Shown here one piece after another: positions 6,467-15,900 of a stretch of DNA of 38,933 nucleotides (its first letter is position 1; each line of letters starts with the position of its first letter). The stretch is from JANPJV01 sp031425695 (GTDB lineage: Bacteria > Pseudomonadota > Gammaproteobacteria > Xanthomonadales > SZUA-5). Made by a program: the position numbers and the translations under genes. The stretch spans positions 1 through 38,933 of the forward strand of contig JANPJV010000290.1 in assembly GCA_031425695.1 (NCBI GenBank), written 5' to 3'. A model generated the notes under the pieces. That model was not told the origin of the DNA, did not search any database, and saw nothing but the letters and a program-made list of their open reading frames with translations.

Positions 6467-8925
6467 AAAGTCTGCGCGGGCGGCGTCGAAGTCACCCCGC
6501 GTAAAACCCACCAGCCCGCAACCAGGCACAACGCCGCCCCCGCGCCCGCCCCAACCAGCGCAATCCACCAAGGCGTGCTGTAGGGCATCGTAAACACGCG
6601 CTCGGCGAGCACGCGGCCGGTCACCAGCGCGGCCAGTCCCCCGAAGCTCCCGCCCAGGATCCCGATCGCCGCCAGTTCGAGCCGCTGCGTGCGCACCAGT
6701 GTCTGGCGCGATGCACCCAGGCTGCGCCAGAGCGCGCTCTCGAAGCGGCGGGCGCCGGCGCTGACGGCCAGCGCCGCCAGCAAGACGCACGCGGCGGCAG
6801 CGAGGGCGCACCAGAAGATAGCGTTCAAGGAGCGCACGACGGCATCGATCACGCCGAGGACACGGGCCAGGATTGCATCGACGTCGATCAGGGTGATGTT
6901 CGGAAACTCGCGCAGGACGGAGCCCAGCCGCCGCGCCTGATCCGGATCCGCGCGGATGCTGGTGACCCAGGTGCTCTCGAGGCCGGCAACCGTCTTGGGC
7001 TCGAACACCAGGAAGAAGTTGACGCGAAAACTGTCCCACTCGACTTTGCGGATGTTGGCGATGCGGGCCTCGATCTCACGATCGCCGACCGCCACCGTGA
7101 TGCTGTCGCCGACCTTGAGGTTGAACACCGCCGCCCAGCTGTCGGCAACTGACACCTGGGGCCCGCTCGTCCACCATTGTCCGGCGGCGATCTGGTTCGC
7201 GGCGGGGAGTTTTTCGCTCCAGCTCAGGTTGAGCGTGCCATCCAGGAAGCGTTCGGCGCGCGGGTCTTGAAAAGTTGCGGGATCCGGGCGCTTGCCATCG
7301 ATTGCGACCAGGCGCCCGACCGCGATCGGAAACATCTCCGGTTCCGGAATGCCGAGCGCGCTGATCCTGCGGCTCAAATCCACGCGTTGATCGGGCAGGA
7401 TGTTGAGCATGAAGCGGTTCGGCGTGTCGAGGCTCAGGCCTGCGCGCCACTGGCTCACGAGATCGCCGCTGACGACGCCGAGCAGCAACACCGCCGCCAG
7501 TGCGATCGACAGCGAGACCGCCGACAGCAGCGTGGTGCCGGGATGCGCCGCCAGCTGTCGCAGCGCTTGCCGGACGACGAAGCTCCGGCCCGGCGTGCGC
7601 TTGCGGATCACCCACAGCAAAGCCGCAAAGACGCCCGCGAGGGCCAGCGCGAGCACGCTCATCGCGGCAAAGGCAATCAATCCCATGGTGCCTTCACCCG
7701 TGAGCAGCCAGATGGCCAGCGTGAGGACCGCGAGCGCGATCGGGTATGCAGCCCAGTCGCGCCAGCCCATGCGATCGTCGCCCTGCCGCAGCAGGGACGA
7801 CGGCGGCGTGCCGGCAAGGCGTGACAGCGCGGGCAGGGTGAAGCTCAGGTACGCCAGCAATCCGACCAGGCCGCCCAGCAACGCGGGACGCGGCCCTGGC
7901 CAGGGCAGCGCTTCCTGGAACAGCGCACCGACGCCGAACGCGATCAGCGACTGCAGCAGGTAGCCGAGGCCGATTCCGACCGCGATGGCGGGCAGCGCAT
8001 ACACGCCAAGCGTGCCGCCGAGCTGGAGCAGGATGCGCCGGCGCGAGAGACCGAAGCAGCGCAACTGGGCGACGATCTCGCGGCGCGCCTGGGTATAGCG
8101 GCGCGCCGTCAGCGCAATCGCGAGCGCCGCCATCCACAGTACCGCGAGCGCGGCCAGGCCGAAGAATGCGCGCGCCTGTCGGCCGACTTCGGCAAGCTGC
8201 TGCTCGGCGTCGCCCGCAAGCGTGAGGCGGGTGCCGCGCAACTCGTCCTTGATCGCGGCCGCATAAGCCCGGACCTGCGCATCGGGACCCGCGATCAGCA
8301 CGCGATGGAAGGCACGGCTCGCCGGCCCGAGCAGGCCGAGCCGCTCGGTGTCCTCAGCACGCACCAGCACGCGCGGCGCCAGGGTGAGAAAGCCGCCCGC
8401 GCCCTCAGGATCCTCGGTCATCACTCCGGCAACGTTGAGCTTCGCGTTGCCGATTTCGATCGCATCGCCGACTGCGATCCCAAGCGCCGCGAGCGCGCGC
8501 GGATCCACGTACATGCTGCCCGGCTCTGGCGCGCTGGCAACCCGCCCAGCTCCCTGCGGCCCATCGGCGACCCGCAAGCGTCCGCGCAGCGGATAGTCCG
8601 AGCGCACCGCCTTGACCTCGACCAGCACCGACGCCTCGCCGGCAAACAGCACCGTGGGAAACGCCACCACCGCCGTCGTGGTCAGCCCCGCCGCCTGCGC
8701 TTGACTGATCAGCTCCGGTGCGATCGGCTGCCGTGACGCCAGCAACGCATCCCCGCCAATCAACTCCCCACTGCGCGCCGCCAACGCCCGTTCAATCCGC
8801 TCACTGAAAACCAGCACCCCCGTCGACGAAGCCACCGCCACGACCAACGCCGCCAAAACCGGCCGCAACTCCGCCCCCCGCCACTCGCGCCGGGCATGAG
8901 TGATCAGGACTTTTAGGAAGTTCAT
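6457..8925 (-). CDS. ybbP: FtsX-like ABC transporter permease, YbbP type
   Basis: An 822-residue inner-membrane permease with two FtsX/MacB-type halves. A first helix (about 21-43) is followed by a long extracytoplasmic domain to about 255, a group of helices (256-460), a second extracytoplasmic domain and a final group of helices (from about 680). The cytoplasmic turn sequences RRYTQARREIVAQLRCFGLSRRRI and ARRFESALWRSLGASRQTL are the usual coupling regions of this family. It pairs with the ATPase at 9539-10219, and divergent tesA is the same neighbourhood as in E. coli tesA-ybbA-ybbP. The family is proposed to export or extract lipid-like substrates; the substrate here is unknown. The AAGGGC upstream is a moderate ribosome site. 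The GxxExxY cassette separates it from its ATPase partner. Confidence 0.88.
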   Translation of the reverse strand: MNFLKVLITHARREWRGAELRPVLAALVVAVASSTGVLVFSERIERALAARSGELIGGDALLASRQPIAPELISQAQAAGLTTTAVVAFPTVLFAGEASVLVEVKAVRSDYPLRGRLRVADGPQGAGRVASAPEPGSMYVDPRALAALGIAVGDAIEIGNAKLNVAGVMTEDPEGAGGFLTLAPRVLVRAEDTERLGLLGPASRAFHRVLIAGPDAQVRAYAAAIKDELRGTRLTLAGDAEQQLAEVGRQARAFFGLAALAVLWMAALAIALTARRYTQARREIVAQLRCFGLSRRRILLQLGGTLGVYALPAIAVGIGLGYLLQSLIAFGVGALFQEALPWPGPRPALLGGLVGLLAYLSFTLPALSRLAGTPPSSLLRQGDDRMGWRDWAAYPIALAVLTLAIWLLTGEGTMGLIAFAAMSVLALALAGVFAALLWVIRKRTPGRSFVVRQALRQLAAHPGTTLLSAVSLSIALAAVLLLGVVSGDLVSQWRAGLSLDTPNRFMLNILPDQRVDLSRRISALGIPEPEMFPIAVGRLVAIDGKRPDPATFQDPRAERFLDGTLNLSWSEKLPAANQIAAGQWWTSGPQVSVADSWAAVFNLKVGDSITVAVGDREIEARIANIRKVEWDSFRVNFFLVFEPKTVAGLESTWVTSIRADPDQARRLGSVLREFPNITLIDVDAILARVLGVIDAVVRSLNAIFWCALAAAACVLLAALAVSAGARRFESALWRSLGASRQTLVRTQRLELAAIGILGGSFGGLAALVTGRVLAERVFTMPYSTPWWIALVGAGAGAALCLVAGWWVLRGVTSTPPAQTLRS

Positions 8926-8951
8926 GCGTGCGCCCTTGAATCAAAAGATTT

Positions 8952-9512
8952 ATCCACAGATGACATGGATGAAAAAAGCGGATGTCGCAGATGAAAGCCA
9001 AGCCAGTTGCTTGATGGGCCTACGCGAACTCTCACTCCGGGCTCCAGATCAGACGCTTGTATTCAAGGCGATTGGTTCCGAAATTAAGAACCAGGCCGCG
9101 CTGCAGTCCCGAAGCCTTCAAGTAATGGACCACTTGCGATTCCTCGACCGCGCTCAGTCGCCGCAAAGCCTTGAGCTCAACAATGATCTCGTTGAAACAA
9201 AGGAAATCAACCCGGTAGACGGAGCTCAGCGGATGTCCGCGGTACAAAATTTGTAAGGGGTGCTCGCGCGCGAATGGAATGCCGTTCTCGGCAAATTCTC
9301 GAGCAAGTGCCTCTTGGTAAACAGGCTCGAGGAAACCATGCCCCAATTCCCGGTGAACCGTCATCGCCGCACCGATCAGCGCATAGGTCTGGTCATCTCC
9401 GGAAGAAACCACTGAACTTATCCGAATCATTTTGAGGCACTCCTAGGCATCTCATGTTTCAGCTTTCATCTGTGGCTTCACATCCGCTCTTTCATCTGTG
9501 TCATCTGTGGAT
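8952..9512. mobile_element. Inverted-repeat cassette carrying a GxxExxY gene (putative)
   Basis: The arm at 8952-8998 and the inverted arm at 9462-9512 match over their whole length apart from a few substitutions and small gaps. Shared blocks are ATCCACAGATGACA, GATGAAA, AGCGGATGT and CAGATGAAAGC. The arms are themselves built of repeated CAGATGA words. They enclose only the gene at 9032-9430. The element separates ybbA from ybbP, which normally adjoin, so insertion is the simplest explanation. No transposase or target duplication is visible. Confidence 0.55.
9032..9430 (-). CDS. GxxExxY protein (PD-(D/E)XK-like)
   Basis: A 132-residue member of the GxxExxY family, placed in the PD-(D/E)XK nuclease superfamily. 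The name motif is G32-F-L-E35-P-V-Y38. The nuclease-type core reads YRVDFLCFNEIIVELKAL with D75 and E85-x-K87, followed by EESQVVHYLKASG and GLVLNFG. All presumed catalytic residues are present. A ribosome site AGGAG stands ten bases before the ATG. Activity and biological role of the family are not established. The gene has the same orientation as the transporter genes on either side. It is enclosed by inverted arms at 8952-8998 and 9462-9512. Confidence 0.92.
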   Translation of the reverse strand: MIRISSVVSSGDDQTYALIGAAMTVHRELGHGFLEPVYQEALAREFAENGIPFAREHPLQILYRGHPLSSVYRVDFLCFNEIIVELKALRRLSAVEESQVVHYLKASGLQRGLVLNFGTNRLEYKRLIWSPE

Positions 9513-9538
9513 GGCTGTCGCCTTTCTCCACCTGGCAA

Positions 9539-10219
9539 TCAGCCGACTCGCCTTCCACTCTCCAACCGGATCTGGCGGCTGCACCTGGCGGCGAGGCGGG
9601 GGTCGTGGGTGACGAGGACGAGGCTGGTCGCGCTGGCGGCGTTGAGTTCGAAGAGGATGTCGCAGATGCGGGTGCCGGTCTGCTGGTCGAGGTTGCCGGT
9701 GGGTTCGTCGGCGAAGAGCAGGGTGGGGTTGACGGCGAAGGCGCGGGCGAGGGCGACGCGTTGTTGTTCGCCGCCGGAGAGCTGGCGGGGGAGGTGGCCG
9801 AGACGGTGGCTCAGGCCGACGCGATCGAGGGCGATGCGGGCGCGCGCGAGGGCGTCGTCGATGCCGGCCAGCTCGAGCGGGGCGGCGACGTTTTCGAGTG
9901 CGGTGAAGCTCGGCAGCAGGTGGAAGGCCTGGAACACGAAGCCCACACGGCCGAGCCGCAGCGCCGCGCGGCGGTCCTCGTCGAGTCCTGCCAGCGGGCT
10001 GCCGAAGAGCTCGATCTCGCCCGTGCTCGGGGTGTCTAGGCCGGCGAGCAGGCTGAGCAGCGTGGTCTTGCCTGAACCGGACTCACCCACGATAGCGAGG
10101 CTTTCACCGCGCTTGAGGTCGAGTGAGATATTTTCCAGGATCGTCAGCTGGCCCGCAGTGGTATCCACGCGCTTGCTGGCCTCGCTTGCCCGCAAGACCA
10201 CTGCCCCGGATTCGTTCAT
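9539..10219 (-). CDS. ybbA: ABC transporter ATP-binding protein, YbbA type
   Basis: A 226-residue ATPase of the LolD/MacB-like class. It has Walker A GESGSGKT (45-52), Q-loop Q97 in GFVFQ, signature LSGGEQQR (147-154), Walker B LLFADEP (167-173) and the H-loop VTHDPRLAARC. It would energise the permease at 6457-8925, from which it is now split by an inserted cassette of about 560 bp. The start at 10219 has AGGGAG about six bases upstream and gives the usual family length; the frame continues upstream through tesA without a better start. Its start codon touches that of tesA on the other strand (CATATG). Confidence 0.92.
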   Translation of the reverse strand: MNESGAVVLRASEASKRVDTTAGQLTILENISLDLKRGESLAIVGESGSGKTTLLSLLAGLDTPSTGEIELFGSPLAGLDEDRRAALRLGRVGFVFQAFHLLPSFTALENVAAPLELAGIDDALARARIALDRVGLSHRLGHLPRQLSGGEQQRVALARAFAVNPTLLFADEPTGNLDQQTGTRICDILFELNAASATSLVLVTHDPRLAARCSRQIRLESGRRVG

Positions 10220-10843
10220 ATGCGCTCCCTGCTCGCTTTTTTTGTATGGATGTCGGTCAGCGGCAGCGCACTCGCGGCGCCGACGATGCTGGTGCTCGGG
10301 GACAGTCTCAGTGCTGCGTACAACATGCCGATCGAACAAGGTTGGGTGGCATTGCTCGAACGCAAGCTGGCCAAAAGTCATGGCAGCCAATGGAAAGTCG
10401 TCAATGCGAGCATCAGCGGGGAGACTACCGCCGGCGGGCTCACCCGGCTGCCGGCCGCGCTCGCCGCCCACCGGCCCCAGCTGGTGCTGATCGAACTCGG
10501 CGCCAACGACGGCCTGCGTGGCTTGCAGATCCCGGCCATGCGCGCAAACCTGACGCGCATGATCGAGCTCTCCGAGGCCGCCGGGGCGCGCGTCGGACTG
10601 ATTGGCATCGACCTGCCCGGCAACTACGGTTCCGCCTTCCGCAGCCGCTTCCAGACGGTCTACGCCGAACTCGCGCAAGCGCATGAGGTGCCACTGTTGC
10701 CCTCGCTGCTGACCACCATCGGCCTTGATCTCGCCAATTTCCAGGACGACCAGCTGCACCCCAGCCGCGCCGCGCAGCCGCTGATCCTCGAGCATGTGTG
10801 GAAATGGCTGGAGCCGCAGCTGTTGGAAGTGCCTGTCGAGTGA
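10220..10843 (+). CDS. tesA: GDSL-type arylesterase/lysophospholipase/thioesterase TesA
   Basis: A 207-residue periplasmic SGNH hydrolase acting on acyl thioesters and esters. Residues 1-20 form a short signal peptide ending in SALAA. The four SGNH blocks are GDSLS with nucleophile S29, SGETTAGG with G68, GANDGLRG with N96 and DQLHPS with D177 and H180. The start shown is needed for the signal peptide, yet no ribosome site precedes it and the opposite ybbA start codon is immediately adjacent. The two genes must therefore share or overlap control regions lying inside each other's coding sequence, or tesA may be read from a leaderless message. E. coli has the same divergent arrangement. Confidence 0.92.
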   Translation: MRSLLAFFVWMSVSGSALAAPTMLVLGDSLSAAYNMPIEQGWVALLERKLAKSHGSQWKVVNASISGETTAGGLTRLPAALAAHRPQLVLIELGANDGLRGLQIPAMRANLTRMIELSEAAGARVGLIGIDLPGNYGSAFRSRFQTVYAELAQAHEVPLLPSLLTTIGLDLANFQDDQLHPSRAAQPLILEHVWKWLEPQLLEVPVE

Positions 10844-10940
10844 AGCGGTTGCTGGTTGTCTGTTGCTGGTTCCTGGTTTGAGCGAGACGCGCTGCGCCAA
10901 GCGCTCGCAGCTTTTTCCAAGAACCAGCAACCAGCTTCAC
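10840..10940. repeat. Inverted GGTTGCTGG/CCAGCAACC element
   Basis: Immediately at the tesA stop the sequence reads GTGAAGC then GGTTGCTGGTT, TTGCTGGTTCC and CTGG words (10840-10879). It is answered by AAGAACCAGCAACCAGCTTCAC at 10919-10940, the complement with one extra base. A GAGCG/CGCTC pair lies in the centre. It has the short-word inverted-arm construction of the gene cassettes at 6003 and 8952 but holds no gene, and it could act as a transcript-ending hairpin for tesA. Confidence 0.55.
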
Positions 10941-11000
10941 GACATCAGCCTCATCCACACCCCGGCTATGATCGCGGCGACCGCCGCAGACGATTGACTC

Positions 11001-11648
11001 ATGGAACATCGCGAAACCTTGCTGCGGGTCCTCGAAGACTGTGTGGAGAAGGCCGAGCACGCACCGCTGAGCCTCGGTGAGACCTTGATCAGTCTCAAGA
11101 CTTCGGCGTTGGCGTTGTCGACGGTGCTGTTGTGCCTGCCTTTCCTGCAGCCGCTCACGCTCGGGCCGCTGTCCAGCCTGGGTGGCATCGTACTCACCAC
11201 GCTCGGCTGGCAATTGATGCGCGGCCGCCAGGTGATGTGGCTGCCGGAGCGGATCTACGCGTTCAAGCCGAGCACCAAGATGTGGGAGCGCCTGCTGGGA
11301 GTCTGCCGGTGGCTGGTCAAGCTGCTCGCCAAGATCACCCGGGAGCGGCTGGTCTCGTGGGTCGACGGGCGCCGCGGCGAACGCCTGTGCGGGGGGCTGG
11401 TGGCGCTCGGCGGTGCGCTGTTGGTCATTCCGGTGCCGATCCTGCCTTTCAACAACACGCTGCCAGCGCTGGCGATGCTGTTCGCGGCCATTGCCCTGCT
11501 CGAGCGCGATGGCATCATGGTCCTGGTATCGATCTTCTTCCAGATTGCCACGGTCGCGTATTTCGGTGCGTTCTTCTATGCGTTGTATTTCCTGGGCACC
11601 AACGCGACCGACTGGATAAAATCGTTCCTCCCGAGTTTTTTTGGTTAG
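11001..11648 (+). CDS. ExoD-family membrane protein
   Basis: A 215-residue integral membrane protein of the exopolysaccharide synthesis ExoD family. Hydrophobic segments lie near 33-50, 55-72, 128-147 and 150-205. Family sequences are seen in LSLGETLISLKTSALALSTVLLCLPF, WLPERI and IPVPILPFNNTLPALAMLFAAIALLERDG, the last being the second copy of the internally repeated ExoD half. The function is not established beyond the exopolysaccharide association in rhizobia. No ribosome site is obvious before the ATG. It stands alone between two repeat regions. Confidence 0.87.
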   Translation: MEHRETLLRVLEDCVEKAEHAPLSLGETLISLKTSALALSTVLLCLPFLQPLTLGPLSSLGGIVLTTLGWQLMRGRQVMWLPERIYAFKPSTKMWERLLGVCRWLVKLLAKITRERLVSWVDGRRGERLCGGLVALGGALLVIPVPILPFNNTLPALAMLFAAIALLERDGIMVLVSIFFQIATVAYFGAFFYALYFLGTNATDWIKSFLPSFFG

Positions 11649-11667
11649 CTACGCGGGTTCGGGCTGG

Positions 11668-11779
11668 GTGGGTTCCGAGCTTGGGTCGGTTCGGTCCTTG
11701 GTGGGTTCGGGCCTTGGTGGGTTCGGACTTGGTGGGTTCGGAACTTGGTGGGTTCGGGCCTTGGTGGGTTCGGGCCTTG
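11668..11779 (+). repeat. Seven tandem copies of a REP half-unit
   Basis: Seven degenerate units of 15-16 bases, consensus GTGGGTTCGGGCCTTG, run head to tail and end at the complete REP starting at 11780. Each unit is the foot and left stem arm of that REP. The units appear to have been amplified from it by slippage. Confidence 0.8.
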
Positions 11780-11917
11780 GTGGGTTCGGACCTTGTCCGA
11801 ACGCTTCTCCGCTTCTCCGCTTCTCCGCTTCTCCGCTTCTCCGCTTCTCCCGCTTCTCCGCTTCTCCCGCTTCTCCCGCCTTCTCGCCAAAAGCGTCCGG
11901 ACAAGGTCCGGACCCAC
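11780..11917. repeat. REPIN with an expanded microsatellite centre
   Basis: The left REP (11780-11805) is GTGG followed by stem GTTCGGAC/GTCCGAAC with loop CTT. The right REP (11892-11917) is the inverted form with stem GTCCGGAC/GTCCGGAC and foot CCAC. Between them lie about ten copies of CTTCTCCG, some with an extra C, where the related elements at 33185 and 33331 have only 11 bases. The gap from exoD to the next gene (about 400 bp) is otherwise without a recognisable gene. Confidence 0.8.
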
Positions 11918-12063
11918 GTGGATCAAAGACCAGACACCCCCCGATACGCAAAGTCATCCACTTGCGGGTTTGTTTTACACCGCTGAACCGGCGCGTGTAC
12001 GCAGCCGCGCGCGGCCTTAAGTACACTTGACGCCTTCGACCGCCATCGAAGTTGAAAGTCAAC

Positions 12064-12969
12064 GTGTCCGTTCGCTGGTCCCCCTTCGACAAACCGTGGG
12101 TCATTGCGCATCGCGGCGCCAGCGGGCTGCTGCCCGAGCATTGCCTGCCGGGCTACGCGCTGGCGATCGAGCAGGGCTGTGACGTGATCGAGCCCGACCT
12201 GGTGGCATCGCGTGATGGCCAGCTGTTCGCGCGCCACGACCTTGGTTTGCGGCGCAGTACCGATGTTGCGACCCGACCCGAGTTCTCCGCGCGGATGCAG
12301 CGTGGCGCCGATGGTATTGAAGACTGGTGGATAAATGATCTCGAAGCCACCGAGGTCGATCGGTTGCGGGCGATCCAGCCGTGGTCGCATCGCCCGCACC
12401 ATCGCGATGGCGCGTTCGCGATCCCCCGGTTTTCCGCGATTCTCGACCTCTTGTGCCTGGAGCGACGGCGTCGCCAGCGACCCATCCAGGTTTACCCGGA
12501 GCTCAAGCATCCGCAGTATTTTCTCGAGCGTGGCATCGATGTGGTCGATGCGCTGCTGGCCGAGCTGACGCCACGCAAGCTCGACGGACGCGACGCCCCC
12601 GTGCTGGTGCAGTGCTTCGACCTGGCCACGCTCATGCGGGTGCGGCAGCGCTGCGACCTGCGCCTGATCCTGCTCTGCGACGAGCTTCCGGACCCGGCGA
12701 TTCCGGTGGCCGGGTTTGGCATCCGCAAGGCTGCGCTGCTGGACGACCCGCGCGGTGCTGACTTCATCGCCGCCGCGCATGCGCGCGGTCACATGCTGCA
12801 TGCATGGACCTTCCGCGACGACCAGCCCGTACCGGGGCTCGCTGCAGAAGACGAGTGCGCGCGCGCGTTCAGCGCCGGCTGCGACGGGCTGTTCTGTGAC
12901 TTTCCCGCGACCGGGCTGCGTGCCCGTGCGCGTGCGTTCGCACCTCCCCAGACCGCGGTGCCGGCATGA
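12064..12969 (+). CDS. GlpQ-like glycerophosphodiester phosphodiesterase
   Basis: A protein of about 301 residues of the GDPD family, which hydrolyses glycerophosphodiesters to glycerol 3-phosphate and an alcohol. Catalytic landmarks are VIAHRGASGLLPEH with the active HR pair, the metal-binding DVIEPDL, and FARHDLGLRRSTDV with the second histidine. IQVYPELKHP and VLVQCFD are typical of the GlpQ subgroup. There is no signal peptide, so it is probably cytoplasmic, unlike E. coli GlpQ. I chose the GTG at 12064; a TTG at 12052 is an alternative with a worse ribosome site. Its stop overlaps the start of the histidine kinase (ATGA), so the two are probably made together. Confidence 0.87.
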   Translation: MSVRWSPFDKPWVIAHRGASGLLPEHCLPGYALAIEQGCDVIEPDLVASRDGQLFARHDLGLRRSTDVATRPEFSARMQRGADGIEDWWINDLEATEVDRLRAIQPWSHRPHHRDGAFAIPRFSAILDLLCLERRRRQRPIQVYPELKHPQYFLERGIDVVDALLAELTPRKLDGRDAPVLVQCFDLATLMRVRQRCDLRLILLCDELPDPAIPVAGFGIRKAALLDDPRGADFIAAAHARGHMLHAWTFRDDQPVPGLAAEDECARAFSAGCDGLFCDFPATGLRARARAFAPPQTAVPA

Positions 12970-15900
12970 GCTCCGCGCTCGAACCGAGCCTGGTCGGCAG
13001 AGCTGACCCGAGCGCCCTCAGCGCGCGCATCGCCCTGCTCGAGGCCGAGCTCGCCCAGGCCCGGCGCGACAACAATGCGCTGCGCAACGCCTATCTCAGC
13101 TCACCCGTCGCGCAGCTCGATCTCGATGCCGACGGCCACGTCATGTTCGCCTCCGAACGCGCGGCCGAGCTGCTCCAGGTGGAGTCCAACGACCTGCTCA
13201 ATGGCCGCCAGCTGGCCAACTTGCTGGGTGATTGCCAGGGCAGCGACCTCAATGACTGCTTCACCACGCTCAAGGCCTACGACGACGACGAAAAGCGCTG
13301 CACGGTGCGCGGTCCACGCCGCGGTGCGCGTGCCGTGGTCTGGTTGCGCGCGGTGTTCACGCGGCATCCGAACAGCAAGGACACCTACACGCTGGTCCTG
13401 ACCGATATCACGGATCTCGAGCTGCGCCAGCGCGAGCTCAGTGCTGACGTCGACCTGCTCGAGGCGTTGTTCGAAGTCGCCGGCGTGGAGTTTTTCGAAA
13501 TGCAGGCCGGGCGCGAATTCCGCTGCTCGCGTGGCTATGCACAGATGATCGGCGTCGAGCCTGGACGGCGGCTACCCAATTCGCTCCCCGAGTGGGCCGA
13601 GCGCCTGCATCCCGACGACCGCGCGCGCATGCAGCAACGCTGGGCAGAAATGCCGGCCGGCCACCTGCCACCCGCCGAATACCGCGTCATCGCGGACGAC
13701 GGCCGGGTGATCTGGCTGCGTTCTGCCTCGATCATGCGACGTGATGGTGACGGCCGCATGGAGTCGATGACGGGCGCCGTGCGCGATGTCTCGGCAGAGC
13801 ACGAGGCGCGCAAGCTGCTCGCCGAGCGCGCGGCGCTGCTCGAGCTGATCCCGGACATCCTGATCCAGCTCACGCCCGACGGCGAGCTCAGCTATCTCAA
13901 CACCGTCGCCGAGAACTATTTCCGCGAATCCGGGCTTGGCCACATGCCGGCGCGGCTCGACGAGATTCCCTTCGTGAAGCGCCACCCGCAGGAAGCACTG
14001 GCGCACATGCAGGCCGTAGTCGTTCGCGGCGAGCGCATCCGTTTCAGTTTCGTCAGCGCCGCGCATCCGAACCAGCCGATGCTGGACGTGCTGGCGAACC
14101 CGATCTTCAACGAGGATGGCAGCATCAGCGGCGCGCTGATCGTCGCGCGCGACGTGTCGCGGCTCGCCGAAGCCGAGCTTGGCGCTCGCAAGGCGCTGCT
14201 GCGGTTGCAGACGCTGGTGCAGACCGCGCGCGCCTCGATTCTGATGCTGGATGGCGACGGTCTCGTGATCCTCGCCAACAAGGCGTTCTGCGACTTTGCC
14301 GGCTGCACGACCGAAGGTGCGCTCGGCCGGTCGATGGATCAGTGGTGCTTTCCCGATGATTACGAGCAGCGCCGCGCGGTCGTGCGCGATCTGCTGGCGA
14401 CCGGCTCGGTGCGTTTCGAATGGCGCATGCAATGCACCAATGGCAGCGAGCGCTGGATGCAGGTCGATGGCAGCACCTTCAGCGAGGGCGTTGGCCAACG
14501 CCTGCAGTTCGTGTTCGTCGGCATCGACATCGAGAGCGCGCGCCAGGAGCGCCAGGCGCTGATCGATCGCGAACGCTGGCTCGATCGCGTCCTCGACGAT
14601 GCCGGGATTGGGGCCTTCCGCTTCGATCGTGAGCGCGGGCTCGCGCAGATCGTCGGTGCCTACTCGCGGCTGTACCAGCAGCAGCGCGCGCATTTCGTCA
14701 CTGACACCGAGCTCCTGGGCCTGATCCTGCCGGACCATCGGCAGCGCTTTCGCAAGGAGCTCGAAGTCTTCGAAGCGCGCGAGGGCCGCGCCACGGTCGA
14801 CTATCCGATCGAGTTCGCCGACGGCACCCGCCGCTGGCTGCGGGCCTTCCTGCGCAACGAAGGCGCGGTCAATGCGCGTACCGGCACGCTCAGCAGCGTG
14901 GTGCTCGACATCACGGACGATCAGGCGCGCACCAGCGAGCGTGAGGAGCTGCAGCGGCAGGTCTACCAGACCCAGAAGACCGAAAGCCTCGGCGTCATGG
15001 CCGGTGGCATCGCCCACGACCTGAACAACATGCTGATGGCCGCGCTCGGTCAGCTCAATCTCGCCGTGGCGGTGGTCGCGCCGGAGACCGCGCTCGGGCA
15101 GTACCTGGCCACGGTCGAAAGCGTGCTCGGGCGCATGGAAGGCTTGACCGAACGCATGCTCGCGTATGCCGGCAAGTCGGCATCACGCATGGAGCCGGTC
15201 GAGATCGGCGCGTTGCTCGAAAGCATGGAACCGCTGCTGCGGGCGTCAGCCGGGCGCTTCACGCGCCTGCGCTCGGAGATCGTTTCGCGGCCGTTGCCGG
15301 TGCGCGGCGACAGTACGCAGATCGAGCAGGTGGTACTCAATTTCGTGCAGAACGCGGTCGATGCGATTGGCGAACGCGGCGGCAACGTGCGCCTGCGCGC
15401 GGTTGCGCTCGAGTCCAACGAGGTCCGCGTCTCCTCGCTGCAGTGGCCGCTGGCGTGCGCCGATCGCTACCTCGAGCTGACCATCCGCGACGATGGCCCG
15501 GGCATGAACGACGCGACCATGCGGCGCATCTTCGAGCCCTTCTACACGACCAAGACGACTGGGCGTGGCCTCGGCCTCTCAGTCGTCCAGGGCATCGTCA
15601 AGGCGCACGGCGGCTCGATCAAGATCCTGAGCGAGGAAGGCATCGGCACCGAGTTCCGGGTGTATCTCCCGCTGATCGACGAGGTTGCCCTCAAGCCGGA
15701 AGAAGAGGAGCCCGACAGCAGCGAATTCGATCCCGGCCAGCGCCGCCTTTTGGCGGTCGACGACGACGAGGATGTGCTGGCGATCACCGTCGTCATGCTC
15801 GAACAGATCGGCTTCCAGGTCTCCGCCTTCCTCTCCGGCGACGACGCCATTGCCGAGTTCGTCTCGCAGTCTGACTGCTACGCCTGCGCCGTGGTCGACC

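Noticed and set aside
11650..12030. Small proteins encoded by the GGGTTCGG and CTTCTCCG repeats
   Set aside because: Frames on both strands are just translations of tandem repeats, with no start signals.
13572..15017. Long minus-strand frame opposite the histidine kinase
   Set aside because: Shadow of the kinase codons; no ribosome site or motif.
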